Positions 29,017 through 37,634 of a stretch of DNA of 52,698 nt are shown here, piece by piece. The notes under the pieces are model-generated. The model ran no database searches. It saw only the letters and a list, made by a program, of their open reading frames with translations, and was not told where the DNA came from. Origin of the DNA: Leptospiraceae bacterium (GTDB taxonomy: Bacteria > Spirochaetota > Leptospiria > Leptospirales > Leptospiraceae); the NCBI GenBank assembly GCA_022402465.1, contig JAKRSH010000008.1:1-52698 (forward strand), read 5' to 3'. Made by a program: the position numbers and the translations under genes. Numbering within the stretch: the first letter of the stretch is position 1; each line of letters begins with the position of its first letter.

Positions 29017-30246
29017 TTATTTTGTTAGCTCCAAAATTGTATTCAAGAGAACATTAGCACCAATATGAATATCTTCCCAGGCTGTCCATTCAGCTGGGCT
29101 ATGGGATCTTCCATTTTTAGATGGAACAAAAATCATTCCCATATCAGTTATACGTGCCATGATTTGTGCATCATGTGCTGCACCACTGTGCATTTTATGG
29201 TATTTGTAATTTTGTTTATCACAGGAATTTTGTATTGCTTCGAGAATTTTCAAATTAGAATTAGCTGGTTTAACTTGACTTAGTATATCAAATTCAAACA
29301 TCAGGCCTCTCCTTCTCGCAATTGCAGAGATTGCTTTGCGAAAGGCATTAGATAATTCTTCTAAGATTGATTCATCCGTATCTCTTACATCTAAAGAAAA
29401 TTCAACTCTACCAGGAACCGTATTAGCTGAACCAGGAAATAAACTGACTCTTCCTATGGTAGCTACAGAATTTTCTTTACCGTTTTCTTCTAAGATGCGT
29501 GGAATTTCTAAGGAAAATTCTGCTAATCCTTGAAATGCATCTTTACGCATAGTCATAGGAGTCGTCCCTGCATGATTTGCTAAGCCTGTTAGGCGAACCT
29601 GCCACTTAAAAAGACCAGTGATTTGTTCAACAATTCCGATTGGGATTTGTAAACTATCAAGAATCGGCCCTTGTTCAATATGCAATTCTAAGTATCCTGC
29701 TATTGTGCTTGGGTTTCTTCTTGCGTCTAAAGCTTTGCTTGCATCAAGACCTGCATCTTTCATTGCATCTACTATGCTCATTCCAGATAAATCTTTAGCA
29801 TTATGAATTCGGTCAGGCGTGAGCTCTCCTGCAAAGGCTTCTGATCCAAATAATCCGCCAAATCTTCCTTCTTCATCTGTGAAAGAAATTACTTCTAAGG
29901 AATGATTAGGAATGAATTCTTTCTTTTTGAGAGTTCTTAAGACCTCTAGACCAGTTAACACGCCTAAGCTTCCATCTAAATGTCCACCTGCTGGAACCGT
30001 GTCTATATGTGAGCCAATAATCCAAGACTTTGAATCATCTTTGCCTTTCAGTTTTCCTATGATATTACCTGCACCGTCTACTGAGGATTCTAGACCTGCA
30101 TCTTGGTACCTACTTAGAAGCCATTCCCTGGCTCTCAAATCAGCTTTTGTAAAAGACATTCGATAGATTCCTCTGTCCGCTGACTTTCCAATATCACTTA
30201 AATTGGAAATGTCTTCTTTAAGTTTATCGAATTCTATAGTTTCCAT
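29017..30246 (-). CDS. M20-family Zn amidohydrolase (N-carbamoyl-amino-acid hydrolase / allantoate amidohydrolase type)
   Basis: 409 residues from ATG at 30246, which overlaps the previous stop (TGATG); a TTG one codon upstream is less likely. Two-metal ligands of the hydantoinase/carbamoylase branch are visible: H80 (GSHIDTVPAGG), D91 (LDGSLGVL), E126 (TDEEGRFGG), H189 (LELHIEQGP) and H382 (RSHSPAEWT). The dimerisation-domain motif GLANHAGTTPM is present. Family members hydrolyse N-carbamoyl amino acids, allantoate or beta-ureidopropionate to give ammonia and CO2. The exact substrate cannot be decided. It lies between a carbamoyltransferase-like gene and an isochorismatase-type amidohydrolase. 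Confidence 0.9.
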   Translation of the reverse strand: METIEFDKLKEDISNLSDIGKSADRGIYRMSFTKADLRAREWLLSRYQDAGLESSVDGAGNIIGKLKGKDDSKSWIIGSHIDTVPAGGHLDGSLGVLTGLEVLRTLKKKEFIPNHSLEVISFTDEEGRFGGLFGSEAFAGELTPDRIHNAKDLSGMSIVDAMKDAGLDASKALDARRNPSTIAGYLELHIEQGPILDSLQIPIGIVEQITGLFKWQVRLTGLANHAGTTPMTMRKDAFQGLAEFSLEIPRILEENGKENSVATIGRVSLFPGSANTVPGRVEFSLDVRDTDESILEELSNAFRKAISAIARRRGLMFEFDILSQVKPANSNLKILEAIQNSCDKQNYKYHKMHSGAAHDAQIMARITDMGMIFVPSKNGRSHSPAEWTAWEDIHIGANVLLNTILELTK

Positions 30247-31373
30247 CAATTGATCTCTCTTGAATTAGGATTTTTATTTAAATTTTGATCTGGCAAATCT
30301 GTTACCAAATTGGTTCTTTGAACAAGGCAAGTTAGAAGTGCCATACGAAGAAAAACTGCTCCTCTTGCTTGCGCAAAATACCAATTATGATCTGAATTAT
30401 CTAAATTAATATCTAACTCCTCGCCTCTTGCAAGTGGATGTAGAATGATGGAATTCTTTTTGAGTTTTAAATTTTTAGATAAACGTATATCACCTGTTAA
30501 TACCTCAAAAGATTCTCCAACCCAGGCGATAGAGTTAATATAAATTACATCTAACTCTTGGATTACTTTTGATAAACTTTTAGAGTGAGAAACTTTTAAT
30601 TTAGATAGATTTATATCCTTCAATTGAACATCATCTAAAGATTTATCGTCCGAATTAATTATTACTACTTCACTAATTGAACTTGCAAAATAAGAAAGAA
30701 GAATAAGTAAAGAACGAACAGTTCGCATTCTACTCGGTGTTCCTATAATTCCTATTTTGATTTTCTTTGAATCAGGTAAATCATCGTTAATAAGATTAGG
30801 TTGCCATTTTAAAATAGCATATATATCTGCTAAAGCTTGAGTTGGGTGTTCATCAACTCCGTTTCCTGCATTGATGATAGGAATTCTAAGAGTCTCTATC
30901 ATTCTATAAACAGAATCATCTTGGTTGTCCCTCAGAACGACAACATCACCATAATTATTAAACATCTCTCCCACATCTTCTAAGGATTCACCTTTAGCAA
31001 TACCTGTAGTTGATCTGTCAGTGATTGACATAATATCACCACCTAATCTATGCCATGCTGATTCAAAAGAAAGTCTGGTTCTGGTGGAAGGTTCATAAAA
31101 GGCAGAAATTAGAATTTTACCTTGTAATGGACGATGAAATAAAGTTGGATGTATTTCATAACTTGCCGCGAGTCTACAAAGTTGAATAACCAATTCTTTA
31201 TCGAATTGTTTGGCAGATACAATATGTTTTTGAGATAGATATAGAAGAGCTTCTGATTTCTCTTCTACAAAATCTAAAAAGGCTTTTGGTTTTTCTATTC
31301 CCGAATAACCATCTCTAGGTGAAATGCTGGTTTTTAGCTTGCTGGGAAGTTGATCTCGGAAGGAAAAATTCAC
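30246..31373 (-). CDS. aspartate/ornithine-carbamoyltransferase-superfamily protein with altered acceptor site
   Basis: 375 residues from GTG at 31373, preceded by GGGAGA; a TTG at 31394 is the alternative. Carbamoyl-phosphate residues are kept: STRTR (96-100), K127, R148 and HPTQ (176-179). The C-terminus resembles PyrB (LHPLARGEELD, NWYFAQARGAVF). The aspartate-binding loop does not: where E. coli PyrB has TRVQKER, this protein has NSIAWVGES, so the positions matching R229 and Q231 are S281 and A283, and HPLPR has become HPLAR. It is therefore likely a transcarbamylase for another acceptor, working in either direction. Neighbours point to ureide metabolism rather than pyrimidine synthesis. 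Confidence 0.82.
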   Translation of the reverse strand: MNFSFRDQLPSKLKTSISPRDGYSGIEKPKAFLDFVEEKSEALLYLSQKHIVSAKQFDKELVIQLCRLAASYEIHPTLFHRPLQGKILISAFYEPSTRTRLSFESAWHRLGGDIMSITDRSTTGIAKGESLEDVGEMFNNYGDVVVLRDNQDDSVYRMIETLRIPIINAGNGVDEHPTQALADIYAILKWQPNLINDDLPDSKKIKIGIIGTPSRMRTVRSLLILLSYFASSISEVVIINSDDKSLDDVQLKDINLSKLKVSHSKSLSKVIQELDVIYINSIAWVGESFEVLTGDIRLSKNLKLKKNSIILHPLARGEELDINLDNSDHNWYFAQARGAVFLRMALLTCLVQRTNLVTDLPDQNLNKNPNSREIN

Positions 31374-31498
31374 CAAATCTCTCCCTTGATACAATCTTTA
31401 ATAAATAAGAAGAGCAATATTGCAAAAGCTAGAGCACAGAAAATTAAACTTCCATACCTAAGAATTTCCATTGAAAATAAATTTATATATACTACCAT
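31370..31498 (-). CDS. 42-residue single-span membrane peptide
   Basis: A short frame between the symporter and the carbamoyltransferase. It starts ATG at 31498 (with AAGGAGAG 11 bases upstream inside the symporter gene) and ends TGA at 31370. Its stop overlaps the GTG of the next gene as GTGA, so translation is likely coupled. One hydrophobic span (GSLIFCALAFAILLFLFI) is followed by a basic-acidic tail KDCIKGEIW. It could be a small accessory subunit of the symporter. An internal ATG would give 33 residues with the same span. Confidence 0.6.
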   Translation of the reverse strand: MVVYINLFSMEILRYGSLIFCALAFAILLFLFIKDCIKGEIW

Positions 31499-31500
31499 AT

Positions 31501-32952
31501 TTACGAAAGCTCTCCTTCTTTGTCGAATGAATTGTTATGATTCGAAAGATATCTCTCCCAGGAGAATTCTTCTGGATATAGTATAGAACCTAAAAATGCA
31601 ATTAGCATAGAGACTGCTGTTCCAACCAAGGCAGCAGTATAAAATCCAATCATAAAGTAGGAAGTAAGTCCAATTAAACTTCCGACTAACATAGAAATGA
31701 ACATAGCTGTTCGATTCGCTTTCTTCCAATAGATACCTAAAATTATAGGCCAAATCATCGAAGAAACAAGAGCTCCTGAGAAATGTAAAATTGCTGCCAA
31801 GTTGGAGATACGAGGAAGGCAAATCAGCCAAGCAAAAAATCCTAGAAGTAGAATGCAAATTTTGCTAGCAGAACTCATTTGTTGGTCGCTAGCGTGAGGT
31901 GTAAAATGTCCTTTATAGATATCTTCAGCGATCAAATCAGAGCTTGCTGCTAGTAGAGAGTCTAAACTGGATGCTAATGCACTGAAGACTAGAATAAATA
32001 TTACTATCCCACCCCAAGTACCCAGCAGATGTCCAGCGACCAGTGGACCTACCATATCTGGGAATGGGACAGGTATTGCACTTGCAGATGCTATAAAAGC
32101 TAGGAATCCTGCTGCAATCGGAATGGGAAACCAAAGTATACCGCTCCATAAAAAAGCTCGGAATCCCACTCCCTTTCTAAATGCGAAAGCTCTAGACCAC
32201 CAAACATTAGAATGAAAAATCTCACCAATTCCAAATAATATATTATTAAATAAAAAAATTAAGGCGGCTGGAAATAAAAGATTGAGTAAACCAGGGCTGT
32301 CTTCCAAAATCCTATCTCGCATTATAGATGTATCCATAGCTTGGAGAGAGATTACACCTATTACTGTCAATCCAAGAAGTATGAGGATTGTCTGGATAAA
32401 ATCAGTTCCAATGACAGCTTTAAGTCCACCTAATAAAGTATAACTGATACAGATGAAAAGAATTATACTTAGTCCAATTTTGTAAGGTATACCAGTTAAA
32501 GATTGGACCAAGATTCCTCCTGCCATACCTAAACTAACTAGCCATGCAAGGCTATAAATAAGAGAAAGAAACAGAAATATACGCCATGAACTTTTACCAA
32601 AACGGATTCGTATGAAATCACCCGAAGTTGTACCGTAAGGAAGGATTTCACGTATTCTTTTAGCAAGAGGTGCAAATAAAATTAATCCAACCGCTCCCAT
32701 AGAGTAGCCAAGCATTCCCCAAATTCCCATCTGGTAAGCAAGTTCAGGTGCAACCATAGTAGTATTAGTTGTTACCCAAGTTGCCATACTTGTTGCTGTA
32801 GCAAGTGATAAACCTACATTTCTCCCTGCAAGCTGGAAATCTTCTGCTGTTTTATTTTCTCTACCTAGATACCAACCTAAAATAATCCAAAGTATACTAA
32901 ATAGACCAATTAAAATAAATCCTGTAGAAATAGATAAAACAGGCTCATCCAT
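31501..32952 (-). CDS. sodium:solute symporter (SSS family)
   Basis: 483 residues with about 13 hydrophobic segments and the SSS signature region (SALASSLDSLLAASSDLIAE) in the second half. The N-terminal part has AEDFQLAGRNVGLSLATATS, typical of the family. The pattern has some likeness to DUR3-type urea transporters and to other organic-solute members; I cannot decide the solute. It starts 2 bases after a small membrane protein that itself overlaps the P-II gene. From the downstream carbamoyl-handling enzymes I infer import of a ureido compound or urea. Confidence 0.88.
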   Translation of the reverse strand: MDEPVLSISTGFILIGLFSILWIILGWYLGRENKTAEDFQLAGRNVGLSLATATSMATWVTTNTTMVAPELAYQMGIWGMLGYSMGAVGLILFAPLAKRIREILPYGTTSGDFIRIRFGKSSWRIFLFLSLIYSLAWLVSLGMAGGILVQSLTGIPYKIGLSIILFICISYTLLGGLKAVIGTDFIQTILILLGLTVIGVISLQAMDTSIMRDRILEDSPGLLNLLFPAALIFLFNNILFGIGEIFHSNVWWSRAFAFRKGVGFRAFLWSGILWFPIPIAAGFLAFIASASAIPVPFPDMVGPLVAGHLLGTWGGIVIFILVFSALASSLDSLLAASSDLIAEDIYKGHFTPHASDQQMSSASKICILLLGFFAWLICLPRISNLAAILHFSGALVSSMIWPIILGIYWKKANRTAMFISMLVGSLIGLTSYFMIGFYTAALVGTAVSMLIAFLGSILYPEEFSWERYLSNHNNSFDKEGELS

Positions 32953-32954
32953 GA

Positions 32955-33365
32955 TTAAGCCTTTTTGGATTCCAGAGACTTGGAAAGTGTTGAATATAGG
33001 ATTGTTAATAATATTGTTGAGAATAAAAATAATCCTATGGATAAAAATCCTAAAGTTTGATTAGAATTATAATGCTTGATATCTACTTTAAGGAATGAAC
33101 ATAATTGGTTTAATTCATAGGAATTATTGTTTAGATAGGCTAAAGATTCTGATAATTCCTTCTCACAGATAGCGTATTCATATTGTCCATCTAATAATCC
33201 TGAAATAGAGTAACTAGAATTAGATCCTTTGTATAAACTCTTCCATGAGGATTGTGTTTTCAGATACAGATAAACCTCAGAATGTGATGAAGGTTCATCT
33301 TGCTTCCATTTTAGAGTGAAGTATCCAGTTTTATTAATAATTTGATTTTGGTTAAAAACTACCAT
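32955..33365 (-). CDS. FN3-like small membrane protein
   Basis: 136 residues. Residues about 10-75 resemble a fibronectin type III-like beta-sandwich (GYFTLKWKQDEPSSHSEVYL and YSISGLLDGQYEYAI), and one membrane span lies at about 105-127 followed by a short basic tail. It has no N-terminal signal, so the orientation is uncertain. Its ATG overlaps the P-II stop (TAATG), and the symporter begins 2 bases after its stop. It may link P-II or another sensor to the transporter. Function otherwise unknown. Confidence 0.65.
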   Translation of the reverse strand: MVVFNQNQIINKTGYFTLKWKQDEPSSHSEVYLYLKTQSSWKSLYKGSNSSYSISGLLDGQYEYAICEKELSESLAYLNNNSYELNQLCSFLKVDIKHYNSNQTLGFLSIGLFLFSTILLTILYSTLSKSLESKKA

Positions 33366-33706
33366 TATCGAATTGCTTCTACACCTTCTTCTTTGGTTCG
33401 AATTCGAATTACCTTATCTATCGTCGTAATTACAATTTTACCATCACCAATATTTCCTGTGAAACATTTATCTAGAATAACTTGAACAACCTCATCTTGC
33501 AAATTATCCTCTATAACAATTACAATCATTATTTTAGGCAGAAAATCAACCCTGTATTCAGTACCATTGATTACCTCATGGTGTCCTTGCTGGGTTCCAA
33601 ATCCTCGTACTTCATGGATGGTCATACCTGTTATGCCTTTATCCAATAAAGCATCTTTAACTGAATTCAATTGGTATGGTTTTATATATGCTTCTATCTT
33701 TTTCAA
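33365..33706 (-). CDS. glnB: nitrogen regulatory protein P-II
   Basis: 113 residues from TTG at 33706, chosen because it gives the canonical start MKKIEAYIKP and length; another TTG at 33739 would add 11 residues. The T-loop is intact (GFGTQQGHHEV, then GTEYRVDFLPK) with Y51, the classical uridylylation site. The B-loop TGNIGDGK (83-90) and R101/R103 bind ATP or ADP. P-II senses 2-oxoglutarate and ATP/ADP and controls nitrogen transporters and enzymes. It heads the symporter-carbamoyl-enzyme-asnB gene run rather than an amt gene. Whether it is GlnB or GlnK by descent cannot be settled here. Confidence 0.93.
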   Translation of the reverse strand: MKKIEAYIKPYQLNSVKDALLDKGITGMTIHEVRGFGTQQGHHEVINGTEYRVDFLPKIMIVIVIEDNLQDEVVQVILDKCFTGNIGDGKIVITTIDKVIRIRTKEEGVEAIR

Positions 33707-33739
33707 AATATTGCCCAATCTAAGACGAATCCTATACAA

Positions 33740-34030
33740 AGATCCAATGTATATAAATATAATATAAGAATATTCTATAGTAAATAATTCACATATATTT
33801 ATATTAAAATGTTTCTAATCAATAGTAATAATATTTAAGAAATAGTGCAATAAAAAAAATAAAAAATTGCCCTATGAAGTTTTAAGCTAAAGGTGATTAA
33901 TTTGCGTCTGCATAAATTGTGTTTTAAGATAATGAAAATCTTTATAAAAATTATATAAAATTCAATAAAATATTATATTTTTAGAATAAAAATCTTGATT
34001 TAATCAAACTTATATTAAATACATATATTT
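33740..34030. other. very AT-rich divergent intergenic region
   Basis: About 290 bases between P-II and the propeller lipoprotein. It must hold promoters for both. Many TATA-like stretches exist, so no single -10 can be assigned with confidence. I looked for a sigma-54 pattern (GG-N10-GC) on the P-II strand and did not find one. Confidence 0.4.
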
Positions 34031-35314
34031 GTGGTTATGTTTATGAATTTTAAGATTATGAATAAATTCCATTTCGGATGCATTCTTTTCATTCATATTT
34101 TTTTGCTAACTTTTCCTTCCTGTCGTGCTGCTGAATTAAACAGCATTTGTGACCCAAAAAGCGAGTTATTTCAATCAACAATGCTATTGAAATTTCTTCT
34201 CAGAGACAACTCGACGCCATTGTGCGGAATAAATTATGATTTCAAGAAGCCAGCCTGCGAGATGACACCTTTGGAAGTCATTCAACCTAATAATTGGCCC
34301 CAAGTTCAAGCAGAATTGAGAGGGCAGGCAAGCCAAGGTTCCGAAACGGCGAGAACTTACACGATTCCGTCTCAGCTAACTGGCTTACAGAAAATAGCGA
34401 ATGGAGTCCTAGCTCCTAATGGAAATATATACGGAATTCCAAGGACTGCGAATTTTTTGCTAACGATTGATCCCAGAACAGACACAGTAGCAACTTTCCC
34501 AGCGCCTTCGAGTGGAGCTACCAAGTGGTCAGCGGGAACACTGTCCCCACAAGGAAAGATCTATGCCCCTCCAAGAAACAGCAATACGATCTTAGTGATA
34601 GACCCAAATACGAATGTTATGACTACCCTAACGAGTCCAGAAGCAGGAACGAATCGCTGGAGTGCAAATATCTTAGCACCCAATGGAAAAATTTATGGTA
34701 TTCCCAGGAATTCATCTAGTATTTTAGTGACTGATCCAGCCAATGATACCATTTCCACTTTTCCTTCCCAAGCGAATGCTCAATTTGCAGGTGTATTAGC
34801 CCCTACAGGAAAGATCTACGGAATTCCATTTGCTACAAGCAGTAGCATTCTTGTCATTGATCCTATTGCAGAGACGACAAGAACAATACCGAATAGTTCT
34901 ACAGTTGGAAATCGAGCGGGAGGGGTGCTCGCACCCAATGGAAAGATCTATGGAATACCCTCTTTAGATGAAAGCATATTAATTATAGATCCTAGCAATG
35001 ATACTGTTCGAACCATCTCTACTGGATACACAGGATCAGCTTGGAATAGTGGAGTCCTTGGACCTAACGGGAAGATTTATTTCATTCCCTATGATTTGGA
35101 TATCATTTTAGTTTTAGATCCCGAAACAGAAGAGTTAACAACAATTCCATCTCCACACACTGGTGTAGCAAAAGGTATAGGTGGAGTTCTTGCTCCCAAT
35201 GGAAAGATCTACGGAATGCCAGGAGAAAATGATAATGTTCTCGTGATCGAACCAGGTGCAAGAGGAAGAATCTGTGAATCGATCTTGATGAGTGGGTATT
35301 TTAATAAATTTTAA
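34031..35314 (+). CDS. seven-repeat beta-propeller-like lipoprotein
   Basis: Up to 427 residues from GTG at 34031; several nearby ATG codons (first at 34037) are alternatives. The lipoprotein signal ends IFLLTFPSC. From about residue 120 there are seven repeats of roughly 44 residues, each with the core (G)VLAPNGKIYGIP, then ILVIDP and a T-x-T strand. Seven such units fit a seven-bladed propeller of the NHL/SMP-30/Kelch-like class. The repeats seem richer in G and C than the flanking DNA. It is probably a surface or periplasmic protein for ligand or matrix binding. Confidence 0.75.
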   Translation: MVMFMNFKIMNKFHFGCILFIHIFLLTFPSCRAAELNSICDPKSELFQSTMLLKFLLRDNSTPLCGINYDFKKPACEMTPLEVIQPNNWPQVQAELRGQASQGSETARTYTIPSQLTGLQKIANGVLAPNGNIYGIPRTANFLLTIDPRTDTVATFPAPSSGATKWSAGTLSPQGKIYAPPRNSNTILVIDPNTNVMTTLTSPEAGTNRWSANILAPNGKIYGIPRNSSSILVTDPANDTISTFPSQANAQFAGVLAPTGKIYGIPFATSSSILVIDPIAETTRTIPNSSTVGNRAGGVLAPNGKIYGIPSLDESILIIDPSNDTVRTISTGYTGSAWNSGVLGPNGKIYFIPYDLDIILVLDPETEELTTIPSPHTGVAKGIGGVLAPNGKIYGMPGENDNVLVIEPGARGRICESILMSGYFNKF

Positions 35315-35394
35315 GAGCCCAATTGGTGAAAATTTATTTCCAATGGATCAAAAAACATCTTTTAAATTTTAAGAGTTTCTCCTTCTAATGTGCT

Positions 35395-35796
35395 ATGAGT
35401 ATATTTGATAGTTTAAAAGCAGTCGCTGCACAAGCAGTAGAAATGATAGAAAAGAACCCACAAATTATTGAGGGAATCCAGAAGATAGTCGCTGACAATG
35501 GTGGAGTGTCTGGTCTTGTTCAAAAGTTCAAAGACAAAGGTTTCTCTGATGTAGCATCCTCTTGGATAGGAAAAGGTGAGAATGCTTCCATAGGGGCTGA
35601 TGATTTAATTCAAGTTCTTGGAAAAGATTCCATTTCCGAACTCGCCGAAAAAGTTGGAATGGATCCAAAAACTACGGCTGGAGTCATGAGTGGTTTATTG
35701 CCTGTGGTAATTGACCAACTTTCTCCAGATGGAAATGAGCCTAAGTCAGACGTTACAAGTCAGTTGACAAGTCTCGCTTCTATGTTCTTGAAATAA
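35395..35796 (+). CDS. YidB-like (DUF937) protein
   Basis: 133 residues without signal peptide. The family pattern is clear: GGVSGLVQKFKDKGFSDVAS, SWIGKGEN, then LGKDSISELAEKVGMDPK and LLPVVIDQLSPDGNEP. YidB-type proteins are small, helical and cytoplasmic with no settled function. Neighbours give no clue. A hairpin follows the stop. Confidence 0.82.
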   Translation: MSIFDSLKAVAAQAVEMIEKNPQIIEGIQKIVADNGGVSGLVQKFKDKGFSDVASSWIGKGENASIGADDLIQVLGKDSISELAEKVGMDPKTTAGVMSGLLPVVIDQLSPDGNEPKSDVTSQLTSLASMFLK

Positions 35797-35812
35797 AAAA
35801 TTTCTAATCTAT

Positions 35813-35865
35813 CCTGAGGTTCTTCTTGGCAATTAAGATAGTTTTGCTAAAATACGAACCTTAGG
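35813..35865 (+). terminator. possible terminator hairpin after the YidB-like gene
   Basis: CCTGAGGTTC (35813-35822) pairs with GAACCTTAGG (35856-35865) with one G-U pair, and an inner stem TTGGCAA with TTGCTAA. The following tract is GTTTCTTCC, a weak T run, so this may be a terminator or a stabilising structure. Confidence 0.45.
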
Positions 35866-35946
35866 GTTTCTTCCTTCTTACATTTAGTATTTTACTTCTA
35901 GTTTTTCCTACTTGCTCTATCTGTAATTCTGAAACAATCTGGATCA

Positions 35947-37566
35947 GTGAAACAGAATTCTAAGTCTTCTTTCGATTATGATACCTTGGTAATTGGCGGT
36001 GGTATCACTGGTGCCTGTGTGCTTTGGGATTCGAGTCTACGTGGAATCAAGACCTTACTGGTTGAGAAAAATGATTTTGCCTCAGGAACAAGCCAAGCAA
36101 CATCTAAGTTGATCCACGGTGGACTTAGGTATTTAAAAAATTTTGAAATAGGACTGGTTCGTGAATCCCTTCGCGAGCGAAGAACCCTGGCACAGATATC
36201 TCCCCATGCTATGAAGACTTTAGGTTTCGTAGTTCCTGTTTATTCAACTATGGAATCATTTATGCTTAGAGCAGGCATGGAGATGTATGATAAATTGTCT
36301 TGGGATAGAAATCATGAAATCAATGAAGATGTTATTATACCAAAATACTCCCTATGGAATTATGAACAAACTGTTCATCAATTCCCGAAAATCCCACGTG
36401 ATAAACTAAGGGGAGCATTTCTATATTATGATTATGCAAATGTAAATCCTGAAAGACACACTAGCGAATTTATTTTTTCAGCGCTTGCAAATGGTGCTGA
36501 GGCTAGAAATTATACCCAAGCTGGCAAGATCGAGATTCTACCTGGAAAAGTTGGTTATAGAGTTGAATTAATCGATCAGCTAACTCAGAAAATTTCCAGC
36601 ATCCAGGTTCGGACTGTTGTCAATGCATCTGGGCCTTGGGCTGATGTCATTGAAAGTCAGTTAGGTGTTACAAGTGAAAAGCATTTAGTTCGCTCTAAAG
36701 GTATTCATGTGGTTGTCAGAAAGTTATCAAATGAGGATTGCATAGTGCTTAAGAAAAGAGATAAGTCTCATCTATTTGTAATACCTTGGCGTGGCAAAAC
36801 TATAATTGGAACTACAGATACTGTTTATGAAGAACATCCAGATAAGTTTCGAGTTACGAAGTTAGAAATCCAGAATCTTTTGGACGAAGTGAACCATACT
36901 TTTGGATATACCAAATTAAATTTGCAAGATGTGGATTTTTATTATGGGGGTATGCGTCCTCTTGTAGAAGATCCAACTGAAAAATCTTCCACATACAATG
37001 CATCTCGTAAGTCAGAAGTTTTGGATTATGCAGAACACGGCTTTCCTGGATTTTATTCAGCCTTAGGTGGTAAGTATACAACTTCAAGAGCGGTTGCAGA
37101 GTTGGTTGTGGATCAACTTGCTGCATACCTTCCAGGTAATTATTCAATTTGCAAGACGAATCACGAACCTTTATTAGGTGGCAAATATTCTGACCAAGCC
37201 TCACTTTGTAAAGATCTCCAGAAGAAATTTCCAAAATTAAATGGGGAGAAAATTGAAGTTTTAGCCCAAAGATACGGATCGTACGCTTTTGATATTTTGA
37301 AAGAAATACAAAACAATGAGACATATTTTACACTTTCTGGTGGTGAGAAATTCTATTCAGAAGAAGTCTTAGCCATTGCCAAAAAGGAAGCAATTCAATT
37401 TGCAAGTGATTTCTTCTTTCGAAGATCAGGAGTAGGTGTTCCAGGTTTACCGGAACCCAAAAGTCTAGAAGGAATACTAAGCCTAATTGCCAAGGTAAAG
37501 AAGTGGACTCCAGCACGAGTGAAGCAAGAGAGAACTCAAATACTTAGTCGCTATAAAATTCAGTAA
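35947..37566 (+). CDS. glpD: FAD-dependent glycerol-3-phosphate dehydrogenase
   Basis: 539 residues from GTG at 35947, preceded by GGATCA. The FAD-binding motif is LVIGGGITGACV (residues 14-25), and the family motifs TSQATSKLIHGGLRYLKNFE and GPWAD are present. The region FVIPWRGKTIIGTTDT matches GlpD/GlpA. It oxidises glycerol 3-phosphate to dihydroxyacetone phosphate at the membrane and feeds electrons to quinone. Leptospires live on fatty acids and glycerophospholipid, which fits the fatty-acid genes downstream. Confidence 0.95.
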   Translation: MKQNSKSSFDYDTLVIGGGITGACVLWDSSLRGIKTLLVEKNDFASGTSQATSKLIHGGLRYLKNFEIGLVRESLRERRTLAQISPHAMKTLGFVVPVYSTMESFMLRAGMEMYDKLSWDRNHEINEDVIIPKYSLWNYEQTVHQFPKIPRDKLRGAFLYYDYANVNPERHTSEFIFSALANGAEARNYTQAGKIEILPGKVGYRVELIDQLTQKISSIQVRTVVNASGPWADVIESQLGVTSEKHLVRSKGIHVVVRKLSNEDCIVLKKRDKSHLFVIPWRGKTIIGTTDTVYEEHPDKFRVTKLEIQNLLDEVNHTFGYTKLNLQDVDFYYGGMRPLVEDPTEKSSTYNASRKSEVLDYAEHGFPGFYSALGGKYTTSRAVAELVVDQLAAYLPGNYSICKTNHEPLLGGKYSDQASLCKDLQKKFPKLNGEKIEVLAQRYGSYAFDILKEIQNNETYFTLSGGEKFYSEEVLAIAKKEAIQFASDFFFRRSGVGVPGLPEPKSLEGILSLIAKVKKWTPARVKQERTQILSRYKIQ

Positions 37567-37634
37567 AAAATCCTTTCCCTGCGCCTTTATTGTAAATTTC
37601 CTGTAATTATAAAAACGAAAATGGAAGATTTGTA

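Noticed and set aside
31535-32149. Two additional minus-strand frames within the symporter gene
   Set aside because: They lie in other frames of a gene with full SSS signature and membrane pattern. Their translations show no protein-like features.
33740-33900. Sigma-54 promoter for the P-II operon
   Set aside because: A GGGCAA and a TTGCA block exist on the P-II strand, but the GG-to-GC spacing is about 21 bases instead of 10.
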